Source of the DNA: a virus
DNA: 64,000 nucleotides
Reading direction: 5' to 3' (one strand)
IMG/VR virus record: IMGVR_UViG_3300046318_000491
Span: 89,712-153,711 of that record
Positions 9,005-17,735 of the stretch are shown here, one piece after another. A program made the translations under genes and the position numbers. Numbering within the stretch: the first letter of the stretch is position 1; each line of letters starts with the position of its first letter. A model generated the notes under the pieces. It did not search any database and was not told the origin of the DNA. It worked only from the letters and a program-made list of their open reading frames with translations.

Positions 9005-12000
9005 TAGACAGATGCTCCCTTACGCATTTCAAACTGTAGTCGGTTAGCCACTAGTGTAGCAATCTCGTACTCACTCATGCCTGGAGCTGCATTTACTGAA
9101 ATATTAATTCCAGGACCAGACACGCTCTGACCGGCATTGATTGCTCTCAGTAGCTCCAAGTTCTTTGCCGTAGAAGCAGCGTTAACTACATATTCTCCGT
9201 TAGATAACATAGCCGGGATCATGTCCGAGCGAGGACCTCCAGGACCTGAAACAGGACCGCCAGATCCGTCAGCAAAACGAGCAATGCCGCCATCAGCAAA
9301 CTGACGAACTCTTCCTATCAAACCGCCATCGGCCTTTTTAGTAGTGATAACGTACGTAGTTGCGCCCATTGCTTTTTCAAAATCTGACTTTAGGTTTGCA
9401 ATACTTGACTTGTCCCAGACGCCCTTGATGTTTACTTCAGCCGCGACGTCCTTAGTTCCTAGCTTGCTCTGCTCGGCAATAAGCTGATCAATTGTGATGC
9501 CAGCCTCTTCGGCAATTTCAGAAATACTCTTAACACCGGCGGTTATGCTTCCAGAGTAGTAGTTGTATAAGGTGCCCTGTCCTTGGAACTTTCTGCTTAT
9601 AAGATTACTTAGGGCACGAGGGTCAGTTACAGCAGCAGCTACTGCGGTGGCCTTCTTTTGCGCTTCAGCCGCCTTGACCACCTGATCCTGATAAGTCTTT
9701 AGGGCCTTTTCATTAACCTTAAGCGAGTTGCCAGTACCGGTAACAAGGGAAGCAACTAGGGCTGATCCACCCTTACCCATGGCAACTAGCTCGTTAAGTG
9801 CACCCTGGGACATCTTCTTAGAAAGAAGAGCGATGTTTTTCGACCATGCAGCTAGATCTCTTTGCTGCTTTAGTAGGTCATCTTTGTATTTGTTTAAGCT
9901 AAATCCGGCGTCTCCGGATGCAGTAACTACTACGTCAGAGTACTTTTTAAGATCTTCAGCGCTTTGCTCTAGAGGTCCCTTAACATCAATAAAGGTCTGA
10001 ACAGCATCTCTCATTGTCTGGTTGAACTTAGCACGTTCAGCTCTAGCCTTAGCTAGTAGGTATGACCCTTCACCTAATGCATAGTCGAGACGCTTCTGAG
10101 CATTAACAGTGCCATCTGCGTTGTAAATAGTATCGCCGAGAGCTTTAGCCTGAGCCTCTAGAGACTTAGTCATATCTTCGCTGGCGTCAAGCATTCCAAG
10201 AGTGGCTTCTTTGCTCATACCCTGGGTGACAACCAAGTTTCTATAGTTGCGCTGGATTTCCGGAAGACTCTTTTTTGCGATTTTAGCTAAAGTGTCTCCG
10301 TAAGACTTAAACGCTGCAGTGGCTGCAGTTACTGCAGTAGCAGCAGCTTCTTCCTGCACGATCTGTTGAGCAGATACCCACTCGCCATTGTGAGCCGCCA
10401 TCTCGGCGGCTGTCTCGGCACGCTCTTTAGCTAGAGTTGCATATAGGCCGTTGACCTGGCTCATATCTTGTATAGATGCCTTCTCGGCATCAGTAACTGT
10501 TAGCAACGCGTTAGCCCACTGCGATGAGGCGTCAGCTGCAGATAGAGTGTGCTTAGCTGCGTCCCTAAATGATCCGCTAAGGGCTGTAACTGATTTTTTA
10601 ACACGATCGGCGTTGATTGCTGCAGTAATTCCAATAGCTGCCGCGATAGCCGCACCGACTGCAACAATTGCAAGGATAGCTAAGCCTATAGGGCCAGTAA
10701 TAGCGGTCCACATGGCGGAGGCGATGGCAGTTACTCCAGCCATAGTTCCGCCAAGGCCAATGTAGGAAGCTCCTAGGCCAGTGTTCGAGGCGATTACAAC
10801 ACCATTAGCAATGCTTTCACCGTATTTTTTAGCTACTAGCACTGCTTGAATAGCTGACATGACCTTCATGGCTGCCATGACGGTGCCAAAACCAATCATG
10901 TAGACCTTCTTAAATAGAAGGCCCAGCGTGATCAGTGCGCCCATCCCACCGATGATCGGACCAAGAACTTGCATAAGCGGCTGAATAGATTTTAGGAATC
11001 CTGCCATAGCCTTAAAGACACCGCTAATAATTTCTAGGTATGTCTTTATCTGTCCGGAGTCTGTAAACGACGCGGCGATCTCTGCAACTGATACGAGTAT
11101 CTCGGCAAGAATTGGTCCAGTACCGGCTGCCGCCATAATAATCTGTCGGAGAGAGTCTTGCCCCTGAGATAGAGTATCCCAGAACAACTTGACATCAGGA
11201 GAAGTTCCTAAATCCTTAAGCACGCTGAAGAAGCCAGCGAATGCGTTAGTAATGGCTAGGGTGTTTTCAGCAGTTGCTTTGAAGTATGCCTTAGAGCTAA
11301 ATTCTCCCGCTGCGGTGCCCAGTTCGCGCATCCACTTACTAGAGGCTTTAAGTTGCTCGACTAGCATGTAGCCGCCAGTACCAGGTCCAGTATTTGCCTT
11401 AATCATAGCCTTTAGGCCAGCGAATACATTGCCGATTATAGAGCCAAACATAGCTGCCGTTTGGGCAGCTTTTTTAAAGTAAGCACTAATGTTTGCAAAG
11501 TTGCCAGCAAGGTTTTTGGCCATGTTGGTAGTTGATGTAGATAGGAAGTCTCTAAACATATTAAAGACTGGAGACGTTGCCCTATAGAGGGTTAAGAATG
11601 ACTTAATTAGGTTACCAAAAATGGTTCCCAGAGCCATTACGGTCTTGCTTGTTCCAATAAATATGTCTCGGATTCCGGCCAAACTCGTTGGGTTAAATAG
11701 CGAGTTACCTAGACGCGAAGATGCTTCACCTAACGCTTGGCCAACTTGTTTGTAGCCCTGGATAAGCATCGTAAATGCGCCAGAGCTGAACATTTTCTGT
11801 ATCTGAGTCTGAAGTACCGGTAGGAAGCTGCCAGCGGCGGCTTCATTAAGGCCCTTTAGTTGCTTTTGTATAGAAACTAGATACTGAGCAAACTCTTTCT
11901 GGCTTTTAGTTAGCCCGGCATATGGGTCAGTGCCAGTTTTACCTTTTTTCTTAGGGTTCTTTTTTTCGTCTTCGAGGTCTTTAGATCGATCCAAGGCTCG

Positions 12001-12648
12001 GCGATATGCTAAATCTGCTTGTCTATACGCAAGCTCTGCTTCTCGTCTAGCTCTATTATCTGGAGGAAGGTTCTGAACACGAGCAAGATTCTCTCTAGCT
12101 TTTTCTAGGGCTAGAGCAGCATCCTCCTCTTTAAGGGCAGCTTCTTCGGCATCAAATGCTAGTTGCTGCATTTCTTCACGAAGGTCTTTTACAGTTTTAG
12201 TCGTGCTAGTATTTGCCTTACCGGCAGCAGCTACCGCCTGCGATACACCACTAAATGCTGCCTTACCAACTAAGGTAGCGACCTTAATCTGAGCCATAGC
12301 GTTAGCTAGGATAATACCCGTGGAAGCAGCGCCGCCAGCTGCGCCTACGAAGGCACCTAAGCCGCCGACTAAAGAGCTTAGGGACTGAGCCAAAGCCATA
12401 ACCCCGGACTGTACGTAGTAGCTACTACGGATCATCTTGTGGAATGACTTAGAGACATCCTGGGATGTCCTAGCAAACTCGCTGCGAGCAGACTTACCAA
12501 AGCTATCGGTAAACTCTTGCGCTATATCTTTTCCAGCACGCTTTGTTGACGAGCGTGTACGGGAGTTATTGAGACCATCCTCAATATCTTTGGCAACACC
12601 AGAGGTTATCGCTTTAACGATAATCTCGGCTGATCCTACTACTGCCAT
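9004..12648 (-). CDS. Tape measure protein
   Basis: 1214 aa, the longest gene of the core tail block, just downstream of the two chaperone-like frames. It has an Ala/Lys/Ser-rich N-terminus, a charged coiled-coil at about 150-235, several hydrophobic alpha-helical stretches between about 540 and 700 (likely membrane-active during DNA entry), and the classic C-terminal motif of actinophage tape measures: FADGGIARFADGSGGPVSG followed by SDMIPAMLSNGEYVV. Using about 0.15 nm per residue, the tail would be near 180 nm long (inference). No lysozyme or peptidase motif is obvious inside it. Confidence 0.95.
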   Translation of the reverse strand: MAVVGSAEIIVKAITSGVAKDIEDGLNNSRTRSSTKRAGKDIAQEFTDSFGKSARSEFARTSQDVSKSFHKMIRSSYYVQSGVMALAQSLSSLVGGLGAFVGAAGGAASTGIILANAMAQIKVATLVGKAAFSGVSQAVAAAGKANTSTTKTVKDLREEMQQLAFDAEEAALKEEDAALALEKARENLARVQNLPPDNRARREAELAYRQADLAYRRALDRSKDLEDEKKNPKKKGKTGTDPYAGLTKSQKEFAQYLVSIQKQLKGLNEAAAGSFLPVLQTQIQKMFSSGAFTMLIQGYKQVGQALGEASSRLGNSLFNPTSLAGIRDIFIGTSKTVMALGTIFGNLIKSFLTLYRATSPVFNMFRDFLSTSTTNMAKNLAGNFANISAYFKKAAQTAAMFGSIIGNVFAGLKAMIKANTGPGTGGYMLVEQLKASSKWMRELGTAAGEFSSKAYFKATAENTLAITNAFAGFFSVLKDLGTSPDVKLFWDTLSQGQDSLRQIIMAAAGTGPILAEILVSVAEIAASFTDSGQIKTYLEIISGVFKAMAGFLKSIQPLMQVLGPIIGGMGALITLGLLFKKVYMIGFGTVMAAMKVMSAIQAVLVAKKYGESIANGVVIASNTGLGASYIGLGGTMAGVTAIASAMWTAITGPIGLAILAIVAVGAAIAAAIGITAAINADRVKKSVTALSGSFRDAAKHTLSAADASSQWANALLTVTDAEKASIQDMSQVNGLYATLAKERAETAAEMAAHNGEWVSAQQIVQEEAAATAVTAATAAFKSYGDTLAKIAKKSLPEIQRNYRNLVVTQGMSKEATLGMLDASEDMTKSLEAQAKALGDTIYNADGTVNAQKRLDYALGEGSYLLAKARAERAKFNQTMRDAVQTFIDVKGPLEQSAEDLKKYSDVVVTASGDAGFSLNKYKDDLLKQQRDLAAWSKNIALLSKKMSQGALNELVAMGKGGSALVASLVTGTGNSLKVNEKALKTYQDQVVKAAEAQKKATAVAAAVTDPRALSNLISRKFQGQGTLYNYYSGSITAGVKSISEIAEEAGITIDQLIAEQSKLGTKDVAAEVNIKGVWDKSSIANLKSDFEKAMGATTYVITTKKADGGLIGRVRQFADGGIARFADGSGGPVSGPGGPRSDMIPAMLSNGEYVVNAASTAKNLELLRAINAGQSVSGPGINISVNAAPGMSEYEIATLVANRLQFEMRKGASV

Positions 12649-12690
12649 ACACGCTCACCTCCTCGGTAGCTAGTTTTAATATTTATTTAG

Positions 12691-13107
12691 TTATCCAATA
12701 GGAGCATCTAGTAGACCGCCAAATGGATTGGAAGACTCTGGATTGAAGTCAGTAGCTGGAACAAAAGGCTTTATTTCTTGACCGTCATAGTCGTATTCCA
12801 TTCCGTCGGAATCTGAAGATGACTCTTTTGTCTTTGGTGCAGCGTAGTGGTATTTAGTTTTATATAGACTTTCGAAGACATGTATCCTTCGAGCGTCCGT
12901 CATTTGAGCTTGTTCCACGGTTGAGTAGTTAAAATCTTCCTCGTAGAAATAATGAATGACATCTAGCATGTCAGAGATATCCATCTCCGAAAGTTTTAAA
13001 CCATTCACTATTGCTTTTCCGTTAATATAAGGCCAGAGGTCTACTGCCCAGTTGAGGAGCCCTCTGGCTGCGCTTCCGGGCGGTTGCTGTACGATTCCAA
13101 AAGCCAA
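12691..13107 (-). CDS. Tail assembly chaperone, downstream frame (-1)
   Basis: 138 aa from a TTG that lacks a Shine-Dalgarno sequence. The frame is open well upstream of that TTG and overlaps the end of the 13041-13391 gene in the -1 frame, the layout of the G/GT tail chaperone pair. Expression may therefore need a -1 frameshift within about 13041-13107. I see no canonical slippery heptamer there; GCTTTTG at the TTG is the closest. Residues about 45-80 (SDMLDVIHYFYEEDF) fit the helical downstream chaperone domain. Independent TTG initiation remains possible. Confidence 0.65.
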   Translation of the reverse strand: MAFGIVQQPPGSAARGLLNWAVDLWPYINGKAIVNGLKLSEMDISDMLDVIHYFYEEDFNYSTVEQAQMTDARRIHVFESLYKTKYHYAAPKTKESSSDSDGMEYDYDGQEIKPFVPATDFNPESSNPFGGLLDAPIG

Positions 13108-13391
13108 GCAACAATTTCGCTTAGGGTCTCTACAGAAACAACTCGGTCTTTATCCTCTAGAAGAGCGTCAAAACGAGCAAAGCTCTCGTCTTTCAGAACC
13201 TTCTTGAAAAATGTACCAATGGTACGGGCTGATGCAGCAGGGTCATCTGACGAGGCATCTTCAACGATAGAAAGCATAACCTTACCCTGCATACGCGGGA
13301 CGCAGTGGAACTCTTCTTCGTATAGTTTAAATGAAAGCGGCTGAGCTTCTTCTGCAGTAGCTCCAGTACCAAAATCCTTGAATCTAGTCAT
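13041..13391 (-). CDS. Tail assembly chaperone, upstream frame
   Basis: 116 aa located immediately before the tape measure region, the standard position of the upstream tail assembly chaperone. It is rich in Glu, Asp and Phe, with a central CVPRMQGKVMLSIVEDASSDD segment and a helical C-terminus ending in a Pro/Gly/Ser tail, as is common for these chaperones. It overlaps the next frame by 67 bases. Assignment rests on size, position and the overlap rather than on a strong motif. Confidence 0.72.
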   Translation of the reverse strand: MTRFKDFGTGATAEEAQPLSFKLYEEEFHCVPRMQGKVMLSIVEDASSDDPAASARTIGTFFKKVLKDESFARFDALLEDKDRVVSVETLSEIVAWLLESYSNRPEAQPEGSSTGQ

Positions 13392-13428
13392 CTTGTTATC
13401 TTTCTCGCCATAGCGTATAGTGTCGTTT

Positions 13429-13441
13429 GGTGCAATGCACC
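13429..13441. repeat. Small palindrome in gene-free gap
   Basis: GGTGCAATGCACC, a 6-bp dyad around one base, in the 98-bp gap between the gp10-like gene and the chaperones. It could be an operator or a minor RNA hairpin. No convincing promoter was seen in the gap. Confidence 0.4.
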
Positions 13442-13489
13442 TACGTCTATTTTACTACAGTGTTATATTGCTTAGTTTGCGAGAAAAAG

Positions 13490-13900
13490 CTACTTCCACC
13501 TGAAATGGCGTAACTCTCTAGTGAGGTAAGGGTTAGATTTTGTGCCCGGATGACGGACTGGACCAGGGGTACGGATTACACGCCCCCTAGAGCCGAAGAC
13601 TAAGACACCGCCTGCTTCTTTTGGCAGAATTAAATGAGCTCTAGTTCCTTGATGGTGGTCCAAGGCATATGGCACTGTCCAGGAGCCGATTTGCATAAAC
13701 TGGCCGGTAGAATTTCCTTGATGTCTTTTATGGATAGATTTTTGCAATCGTCCAGTCTGATAGCCGACATTAGATTTAGCACCTAGTACAGCTTTTTCTC
13801 CAGCTATCTCTAGCTCTCTCCATAGTCCGCCGGAGCTAGTATTTAGCTCCCTATGCAACGCTAGTCTGTCTAGCTGCAGATTGACAAATTGAAAGTCCAT
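13490..13900 (-). CDS. HK97 gp10-like tail completion / connector protein
   Basis: 136 aa, basic. The pattern W-R-E-L-E-I-A-G-E-K-A, the QTGRLQKSIHKRH segment and the later VPYALDHHQGTRAHLILP stretch match HK97 gp10-family head-tail connector proteins. It overlaps the upstream connector gene by one base (stop-start sharing), indicating translational coupling. It acts at the head-tail joint or tail terminator complex; the exact ring is not resolvable from sequence. Confidence 0.75.
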   Translation of the reverse strand: MDFQFVNLQLDRLALHRELNTSSGGLWRELEIAGEKAVLGAKSNVGYQTGRLQKSIHKRHQGNSTGQFMQIGSWTVPYALDHHQGTRAHLILPKEAGGVLVFGSRGRVIRTPGPVRHPGTKSNPYLTRELRHFRWK

Positions 13901-14406
13901 TATGGAATAGCCATTGTTACGGTCATAGTAGTGGTCTGGAACCCGCCTTCCGGAGCAGAAGCATCAAGGGTGGCAATAACGCCGATACCGTAACCGGTTT
14001 CGTCCCACTGGTCGAGTAGGTTAATTGATTCCATGAGAACCCAAGCATCGTAGGCAAGAGTTTCAGAGGAAACCTGAATCTTTTCTGGTGATGGTGGACG
14101 ACCATTTTGACCCACAATCGGGGTCTCGCGGGCGATTTGAATATTTAGAGTTGCGCTACGAGGAACGTGACACCGCTGAGGCTCCCCGACCTGGGCACCG
14201 GGAGTACCTAGATACATTTGAACAAACGAAACGACTAGCTGCTCGCAGTCAATTGCTGGTTGCCCCATGGTCCAGTATTTGCGCCTAGGTAGGTTGACGT
14301 TATATGACTGAAAAATAGTTTCAACGCGTTCCAATACGCCCTGCATCATGTCACGGAGGTTTGTTGCATCCTCCGACACTCCAGTGAAGTCAATTTGAGT
14401 AGCCAA
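13900..14406 (-). CDS. Putative tail terminator / minor connector protein
   Basis: 168 aa lying between the head-tail adaptor and the gp10-like gene, the usual position of the tail terminator or stopper. Visible features: an N-terminal helix (DLRDMM...VETIFQSYNVNLP), a central beta region with LNIQIARETPIVGQNG, and a C-terminal TTTMTVTMAIP strand. No catalytic motif. The role is assigned by synteny and size. Confidence 0.6.
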   Translation of the reverse strand: MATQIDFTGVSEDATNLRDMMQGVLERVETIFQSYNVNLPRRKYWTMGQPAIDCEQLVVSFVQMYLGTPGAQVGEPQRCHVPRSATLNIQIARETPIVGQNGRPPSPEKIQVSSETLAYDAWVLMESINLLDQWDETGYGIGVIATLDASAPEGGFQTTTMTVTMAIP

Positions 14407-14418
14407 TTTCTCTCCTTA

Positions 14419-15531
14419 TTAGCTGTACATTTGAGTTTTGAGGTTGCCGGTAGCAAGCTCGACTAGATTTTCTACACCGTCAATAGTCTTTGTAGCGTAT
14501 AAAGTCCATGTTCCAGGGTCTACCATGCCGATAGCCGCTAGTGCCTTATCGTAAGAGACGTCAAAAGATACCGACTCTGCGCCAGAATTTAAGGTAATAC
14601 TGTCAGCATCTAAATTCACTGACTTAGCACCGCTATACCCGCGGAGAGTGACCTGGGGTGTCCAGCCGGAGCTAGGGAAAAAATTACTGAAGTCTAGGCT
14701 ATCAATACCAGTCGAAGACCACGCTGCAGCATCCCCCTTGACAAGAATTAGGTCAAAATCTGCATTGGCAGTGAGCACGGCAGTTTTAGGGGTGTAGCGG
14801 CGTGCACGTGGTTGATCAGGAGAAAATACCTTCGACTTACGACGTGCATTATCGGGGTTGGTGACTTTTAGAAATAAATCAATTTCATAAAGCCCGGTGC
14901 GCAACTCGTCGATAAATTCCTGATTATCAAGAATGGTATAGGAGACACCTTGACGAGTTACAGAAGTAACGCGCTGAGGGAGCTCGCAGTCAGAATCGCC
15001 AGACCATAAACGAGCAAACTCTAGGGCAAGCTTACGTGCAGCCATACGACCGGCAACTGGAACAGGGGTTCCATATGAATACGTAATTTCTGTATTACAA
15101 GGAGTCCACGGAGTGCCAGCCTGGATGTGGATCGTTGAGTGGTCAACTAGGTAATAGCTAGAAGGGTCAAGAACTTTACCAGTGCGGTTTCTAATAGAGT
15201 GAATTTTAGTTACAGGGCGGCCGCGCAAACGAATACGGGAATCTGGAGACATACCGTCAGCAGTAAGCTCCGAGTACTCGTCGTAGTCACCAGAGGGGAT
15301 ATTGTAAACATCTCCACCAAATAGGATTGGAGAGTTGGTCTTAATAGAAGGCCCCATGCGGTTATTACGCAGGGTACATGTGTAGCGCTCGGTTACAGTG
15401 GTTTCGCCAGTAAATTTACGGCCCGACATGGCCCAGAGTAGGTACGATGCTACACGGCAGGCTTCTTCAGTAAATTCCGTGTATGCGTAGTCACCCAGCT
15501 CTTCAGGCTGTACCCAAAAGTTGTTAGACAT
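14419..15531 (-). CDS. Head-to-tail adaptor with C-terminal extension
   Basis: 370 aa. Residues 1 to about 250 resemble actinophage head-to-tail adaptors: an N-terminal helical start (WVQPEELGDYAYTEFTEEACRVASYLLWAMSGRKF), conserved YTCTLRN, and a VPVAGRMAARKLALEFARLW helix. From about 265 to 370 there is an added beta-rich domain (DFDLILVKGDAAAWSS...), not usual for the compact adaptor family and possibly an external decoration. It lies between the major tail protein and the terminator-like gene. Confidence 0.75.
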   Translation of the reverse strand: MSNNFWVQPEELGDYAYTEFTEEACRVASYLLWAMSGRKFTGETTVTERYTCTLRNNRMGPSIKTNSPILFGGDVYNIPSGDYDEYSELTADGMSPDSRIRLRGRPVTKIHSIRNRTGKVLDPSSYYLVDHSTIHIQAGTPWTPCNTEITYSYGTPVPVAGRMAARKLALEFARLWSGDSDCELPQRVTSVTRQGVSYTILDNQEFIDELRTGLYEIDLFLKVTNPDNARRKSKVFSPDQPRARRYTPKTAVLTANADFDLILVKGDAAAWSSTGIDSLDFSNFFPSSGWTPQVTLRGYSGAKSVNLDADSITLNSGAESVSFDVSYDKALAAIGMVDPGTWTLYATKTIDGVENLVELATGNLKTQMYS

Positions 15532-15551
15532 ATATACCTCTCTATAAGTTT

Positions 15552-15595
15552 AAACGGGTGGCAAACCAGTGATTAGACCAGTTCGCCACCCGTTT
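15552..15595 (-). terminator. Hairpin after the major tail protein gene
   Basis: An 11-bp perfect stem (AAACGGGTGGC / GCCACCCGTTT) between the major tail protein stop and the adaptor gene. The U-tract on the minus strand is weak, so it may be a partial terminator or an mRNA end-protecting hairpin that raises tail protein dosage. Confidence 0.6.
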
Positions 15596-15606
15596 CTTTA
15601 GCTTAT

Positions 15607-16734
15607 TTAAGCTGGGTCTTCGTTAGAAGATAGGATGTTGTCGATGGCTGCATCAGCATTGTATGTGATGCTTCCAGGAACGTTAGGTACACCGTCACCC
15701 TGACCAAGATCAGCTGAGCTTACCTGAGTATAGGTAGGGACCTGAGTTACTGACTTAGTAGTAGTTACACGAGCGCCAGCAGGAATTGCTGGAGTGGTGG
15801 TTGCAGTGATCTCGGTAAAGGCAGCTGCCTCTGTGTCGAATGCAACAGTGTATGGAGATGAGCTAGATACAGTCAAACCGCCAGAGATCTTGCCATTTAG
15901 ACCAGCAGAGATGTTCTGTAGGAAGATCTCGTCGCCAGCTGCAATCTTAGGGTCACCAGAGAAGGTCAGTGTAGCTGTGCCATCAACGATCTTAGCCTTT
16001 GTAAGAGTAACTGAGCTAGGGTCCTTAGCAGTAACTGACGTGAAGTAGACGTTCTCGTTGTTGGTGTTATCTGACCACTGGTAGAAGCCATTTAGAGCAG
16101 TTGGTGCCCATGAAGCGCGTGCATATGAGTATGGACGCTCCGCGGCAATGGGGAATTCCCAACGACCATCAGGACCTGACTGGAAGTTAACGTTTCCAAG
16201 ACCGAAGCCTTCGAAGGTGTTAGCCATTAGACCGTTTTCAATAACGCGGTCGCCTGACTGACGCATCTTGGCGTATGGGAATACCCAGTGGAAGTAAGGA
16301 AGAACGCCTGAACGCTTTCCGTCCTTTACTGCGTGTGACCAAGCCTCGATTGCAACACCGTTACCTGCAGGGTCATCGCCTACACCAGGTGCAGCCCAAC
16401 CAACAGACTTAACGTCGCCCTGACCAATATCCTTGCGAAGCAATAGACCACCAGATAGAAGAGCAGTCAGCTCTGGATCTGGCTCACAAATTGCAAGTTC
16501 CATGGTGATGCGCTTTAGAGTGTCCGGAGCTTTGTATGTTACACATACAACGCCGTTTGCACCCTTTTCAGTGATTTCATCGCCCTCTTCGTATTCTGGA
16601 GTGAACGAGATTCTCATAAATGCTGAGGTGGTGTAGCTGTCGCCAGGACCGCTCAGCAAGGTACCAGTAGAATCCAGACGGGTGACACGGATTGACACAC
16701 CCTGGATGCTAGCTGCATATTCTTGAGTAGCCAT
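15607..16734 (-). CDS. Major tail protein
   Basis: 375 aa. Residues 1-230 fit actinophage tail tube subunits: N-terminal MATQEYAASIQGVSIRVTRL, a loop FTPEYEEGDEITEKGANGVVCV, then AICEPDPELTALLSGG and FEGFGLGNVNFQSGPDGRW. Residues about 240-345 form an appended beta-rich, Thr/Ser-rich domain that may project from the tube. A strong hairpin follows the gene, in keeping with high expression. Confidence 0.85.
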   Translation of the reverse strand: MATQEYAASIQGVSIRVTRLDSTGTLLSGPGDSYTTSAFMRISFTPEYEEGDEITEKGANGVVCVTYKAPDTLKRITMELAICEPDPELTALLSGGLLLRKDIGQGDVKSVGWAAPGVGDDPAGNGVAIEAWSHAVKDGKRSGVLPYFHWVFPYAKMRQSGDRVIENGLMANTFEGFGLGNVNFQSGPDGRWEFPIAAERPYSYARASWAPTALNGFYQWSDNTNNENVYFTSVTAKDPSSVTLTKAKIVDGTATLTFSGDPKIAAGDEIFLQNISAGLNGKISGGLTVSSSSPYTVAFDTEAAAFTEITATTTPAIPAGARVTTTKSVTQVPTYTQVSSADLGQGDGVPNVPGSITYNADAAIDNILSSNEDPA

Positions 16735-16753
16735 AAAGCTATTCTCCTTGTTG

Positions 16754-17629
16754 TTACGCTGTTAGATCGACTCGAACAGCTAGGTGGATTGATGTATCAA
16801 AGTAAGCCGCAGCTGGGCGGATTGCCTTGAGACGCATGTCATTCGCATTACCCGACACATCGTAAGCCTGGCTTAGATTGTCGTTCACGACATCGACATC
16901 GCCAACATAAGTCTTGACGGTGCCGGTGGCGTAAATCCATTTGTTGGTGGCTGACGCTGCCGCGTTAGTGTCACCATCTGGTCCAGTTCCTGTGTAACCC
17001 GAACCAACGATAACTGGGGTGCCGCCTAGGGTTTGTAGGTGCTCCTTGCCAGCTTCGTGAAAAAGCATGTTTGAGTTGCTAGCAAGAAGTGCTGCAACAT
17101 CGCGAGTCATGTGGATGATGCCCTGTTCGCCACCATCTGAAGCCAAACCGATCGAGTGCTCTAGAAGAGCAAGTGCACGGCGTGGAGAAAGAGCAGCTCC
17201 GCTATTAAGAATCGTTGCTGAAGCAGAAGAAAGAGCAACGTTTGCGTGGCTTTCTCCCTTACGAACTGCACCATCCCAAAGCTCAACTTCCATGGCGTGC
17301 TGAGTAACGCCGTCAAGCTGTCGCTTTAAACGCTCAATGCGGTCGATGCCGTTGAAACCTAGAGTAGAGCGAAGCTCTTCTGCCTCGATGAACCAAGGCT
17401 TGATTTCGGTGTAGTAAGTCGGTACGCCAGCAGCTACTACTTCACCATCTGTAGAGTCAGTGTCATCCCAGTTGGTTGCCGAGTAAAGTGTTGTTTCCCA
17501 CTCCTGTGAGAAGCCACGGACCCACTGGTCCTCTGATGGACCGTTCTCAGGCTTGATTACGGCAAGTAGGCCGAATGCAGAAGGCACAATCTTGGGTGCT
17601 GATACAACACCGGTCTTTGTGAAAGCCAT
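16754..17629 (-). CDS. Virion structural protein, probably head-associated
   Basis: 291 aa between the major capsid and major tail genes. It contains IIHMTRDVAALL and LGGTPVIVGSGYTGTGPDG, a pair of motifs I associate with phage structural proteins at this position. Mixed alpha/beta, no signal peptide, no enzyme motif. It could be a minor capsid, cement-like or head-completion protein; I cannot choose between these from sequence. Confidence 0.65.
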   Translation of the reverse strand: MAFTKTGVVSAPKIVPSAFGLLAVIKPENGPSEDQWVRGFSQEWETTLYSATNWDDTDSTDGEVVAAGVPTYYTEIKPWFIEAEELRSTLGFNGIDRIERLKRQLDGVTQHAMEVELWDGAVRKGESHANVALSSASATILNSGAALSPRRALALLEHSIGLASDGGEQGIIHMTRDVAALLASNSNMLFHEAGKEHLQTLGGTPVIVGSGYTGTGPDGDTNAAASATNKWIYATGTVKTYVGDVDVVNDNLSQAYDVSGNANDMRLKAIRPAAAYFDTSIHLAVRVDLTA

Positions 17630-17672
17630 TTGTAGGTTCCTTAAGTAAATAAAGTCTTATATGTTTCGTATT

Positions 17673-17698
17673 GGGGGAGCCGGTTACCCGACTCCCCC
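17673..17698 (-). terminator. Hairpin after the major capsid gene
   Basis: GGGGGAG/CTCCCCC outer stem continuing through a G-U pair into CGG/CCG with a GTAA loop, 38-63 bp after the capsid stop. There is no long U-tract, so it is a weak terminator or an RNA-stabilising hairpin. Confidence 0.6.
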
Positions 17699-17735
17699 GC
17701 AACGAGGTTGCTACTATTTAGTGGCTGTTGAGTGT

